DNA from: Kiritimatiellia bacterium
Lineage (GTDB): Bacteria; Verrucomicrobiota; Kiritimatiellia; JAAZAB01
NCBI GenBank assembly: GCA_018400335.1
Contig: JAGYMT010000126.1
Location: forward strand, 1-6,081
Direction of reading: 5' to 3'
DNA length: 6,081 bases
The notes beneath the pieces are model-generated. The model searched no databases and was not told the origin of the DNA. It was given only the letters and a program-made list of their open reading frames with translations. Shown here piece by piece: positions 5,944 through 6,081 of the stretch; position 1 is the stretch's first letter; each line of letters opens with the position of its first letter. A program made the position numbers and the translations under genes.

Positions 5944-6081
5944 TCTTATTCGGACTCAAAATGCCGTCTGTGCAAAACAAACGAGGTGACTGCTCAGGTG
6001 CCCTGGATCGGTTGACGATAGCGGCGACGAGAACGGTGGACGAGGCTATAGTCCCAATTGTTAGCCGAAATCAAGGTTTTT
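5944..6081. other. Downstream flank of glnS with no supported gene
   Basis: No intrinsic terminator follows glnS: the weak pair CGGAC (5951-5955) / GTCTG (5966-5970) needs a wobble and has no T-run. A plus-strand frame from ATG at 5961 stays open for 40 codons to the window end, but it has no Shine-Dalgarno and no recognisable motif. On the minus strand one frame enters from the right edge and stops at TAA near 6063, so the 3' end of a convergent gene is possible. TATAGT at 6047-6052 has only a poor -35. I cannot choose among these. Confidence 0.5.

Noticed and set aside
5951..5970. Intrinsic terminator of glnS
   Set aside because: The stem is only 5 bp with a wobble, the loop is large, and no T-run follows.

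Overview
The window carries four convincing genes in two divergent blocks. The minus strand has a probable three-gene catabolic operon, read right to left: a sialidase-like Asp-box protein (2676-3896), a family GH4 alpha-galactosidase of the MelA type (1243-2565), and a uroporphyrinogen-decarboxylase-like (UroD/MtaA superfamily) protein (107-1231). The plus strand has one complete housekeeping gene, glnS, encoding glutaminyl-tRNA synthetase (4225-5943).

Organism: a Gram-negative-type bacterium with moderately high GC, canonical AGGAG-type ribosome binding sites and a bacterial-type GlnRS. UroD/MtaA-like proteins that are not HemE, placed next to glycosidases and sialidase-like proteins, together with GC-rich intergenic hairpins, recall Lentisphaerota, Kiritimatiellota, Verrucomicrobiota or Planctomycetota. 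This assignment is an inference from gene content; no rRNA or other decisive marker is present.

Layout: 1-106 is non-coding with a GC hairpin downstream of the operon. 107-3896 is the operon. The UroD-like and GH4 genes are 11 nt apart, and the Shine-Dalgarno of the former overlaps the stop of the latter. A 110-nt spacer holding a bulged hairpin separates GH4 from the sialidase-like gene. 3897-4224 is the divergent intergenic region. It holds a cluster of four perfect or near-perfect hairpins bounded by a 7-bp inverted repeat, then an AT-rich stretch with promoter candidates for glnS. 5944-6081 is a 138-nt tail with no gene that can be supported, apart from an edge-truncated open frame.

How the genes may work together: none of the three operon proteins shows a signal peptide or membrane segment, so they probably act in the cytoplasm on imported glycans. 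GH4 enzymes use NAD+ and a divalent metal with a redox mechanism. The sialidase-like protein could release a terminal acidic sugar or act on another glycoside. The role of the UroD-like protein is unknown; by family it could be a methyltransferase-like TIM barrel. No transporter, regulator, or corrinoid protein lies in the window, so the pathway cannot be completed here. glnS appears unrelated in function.
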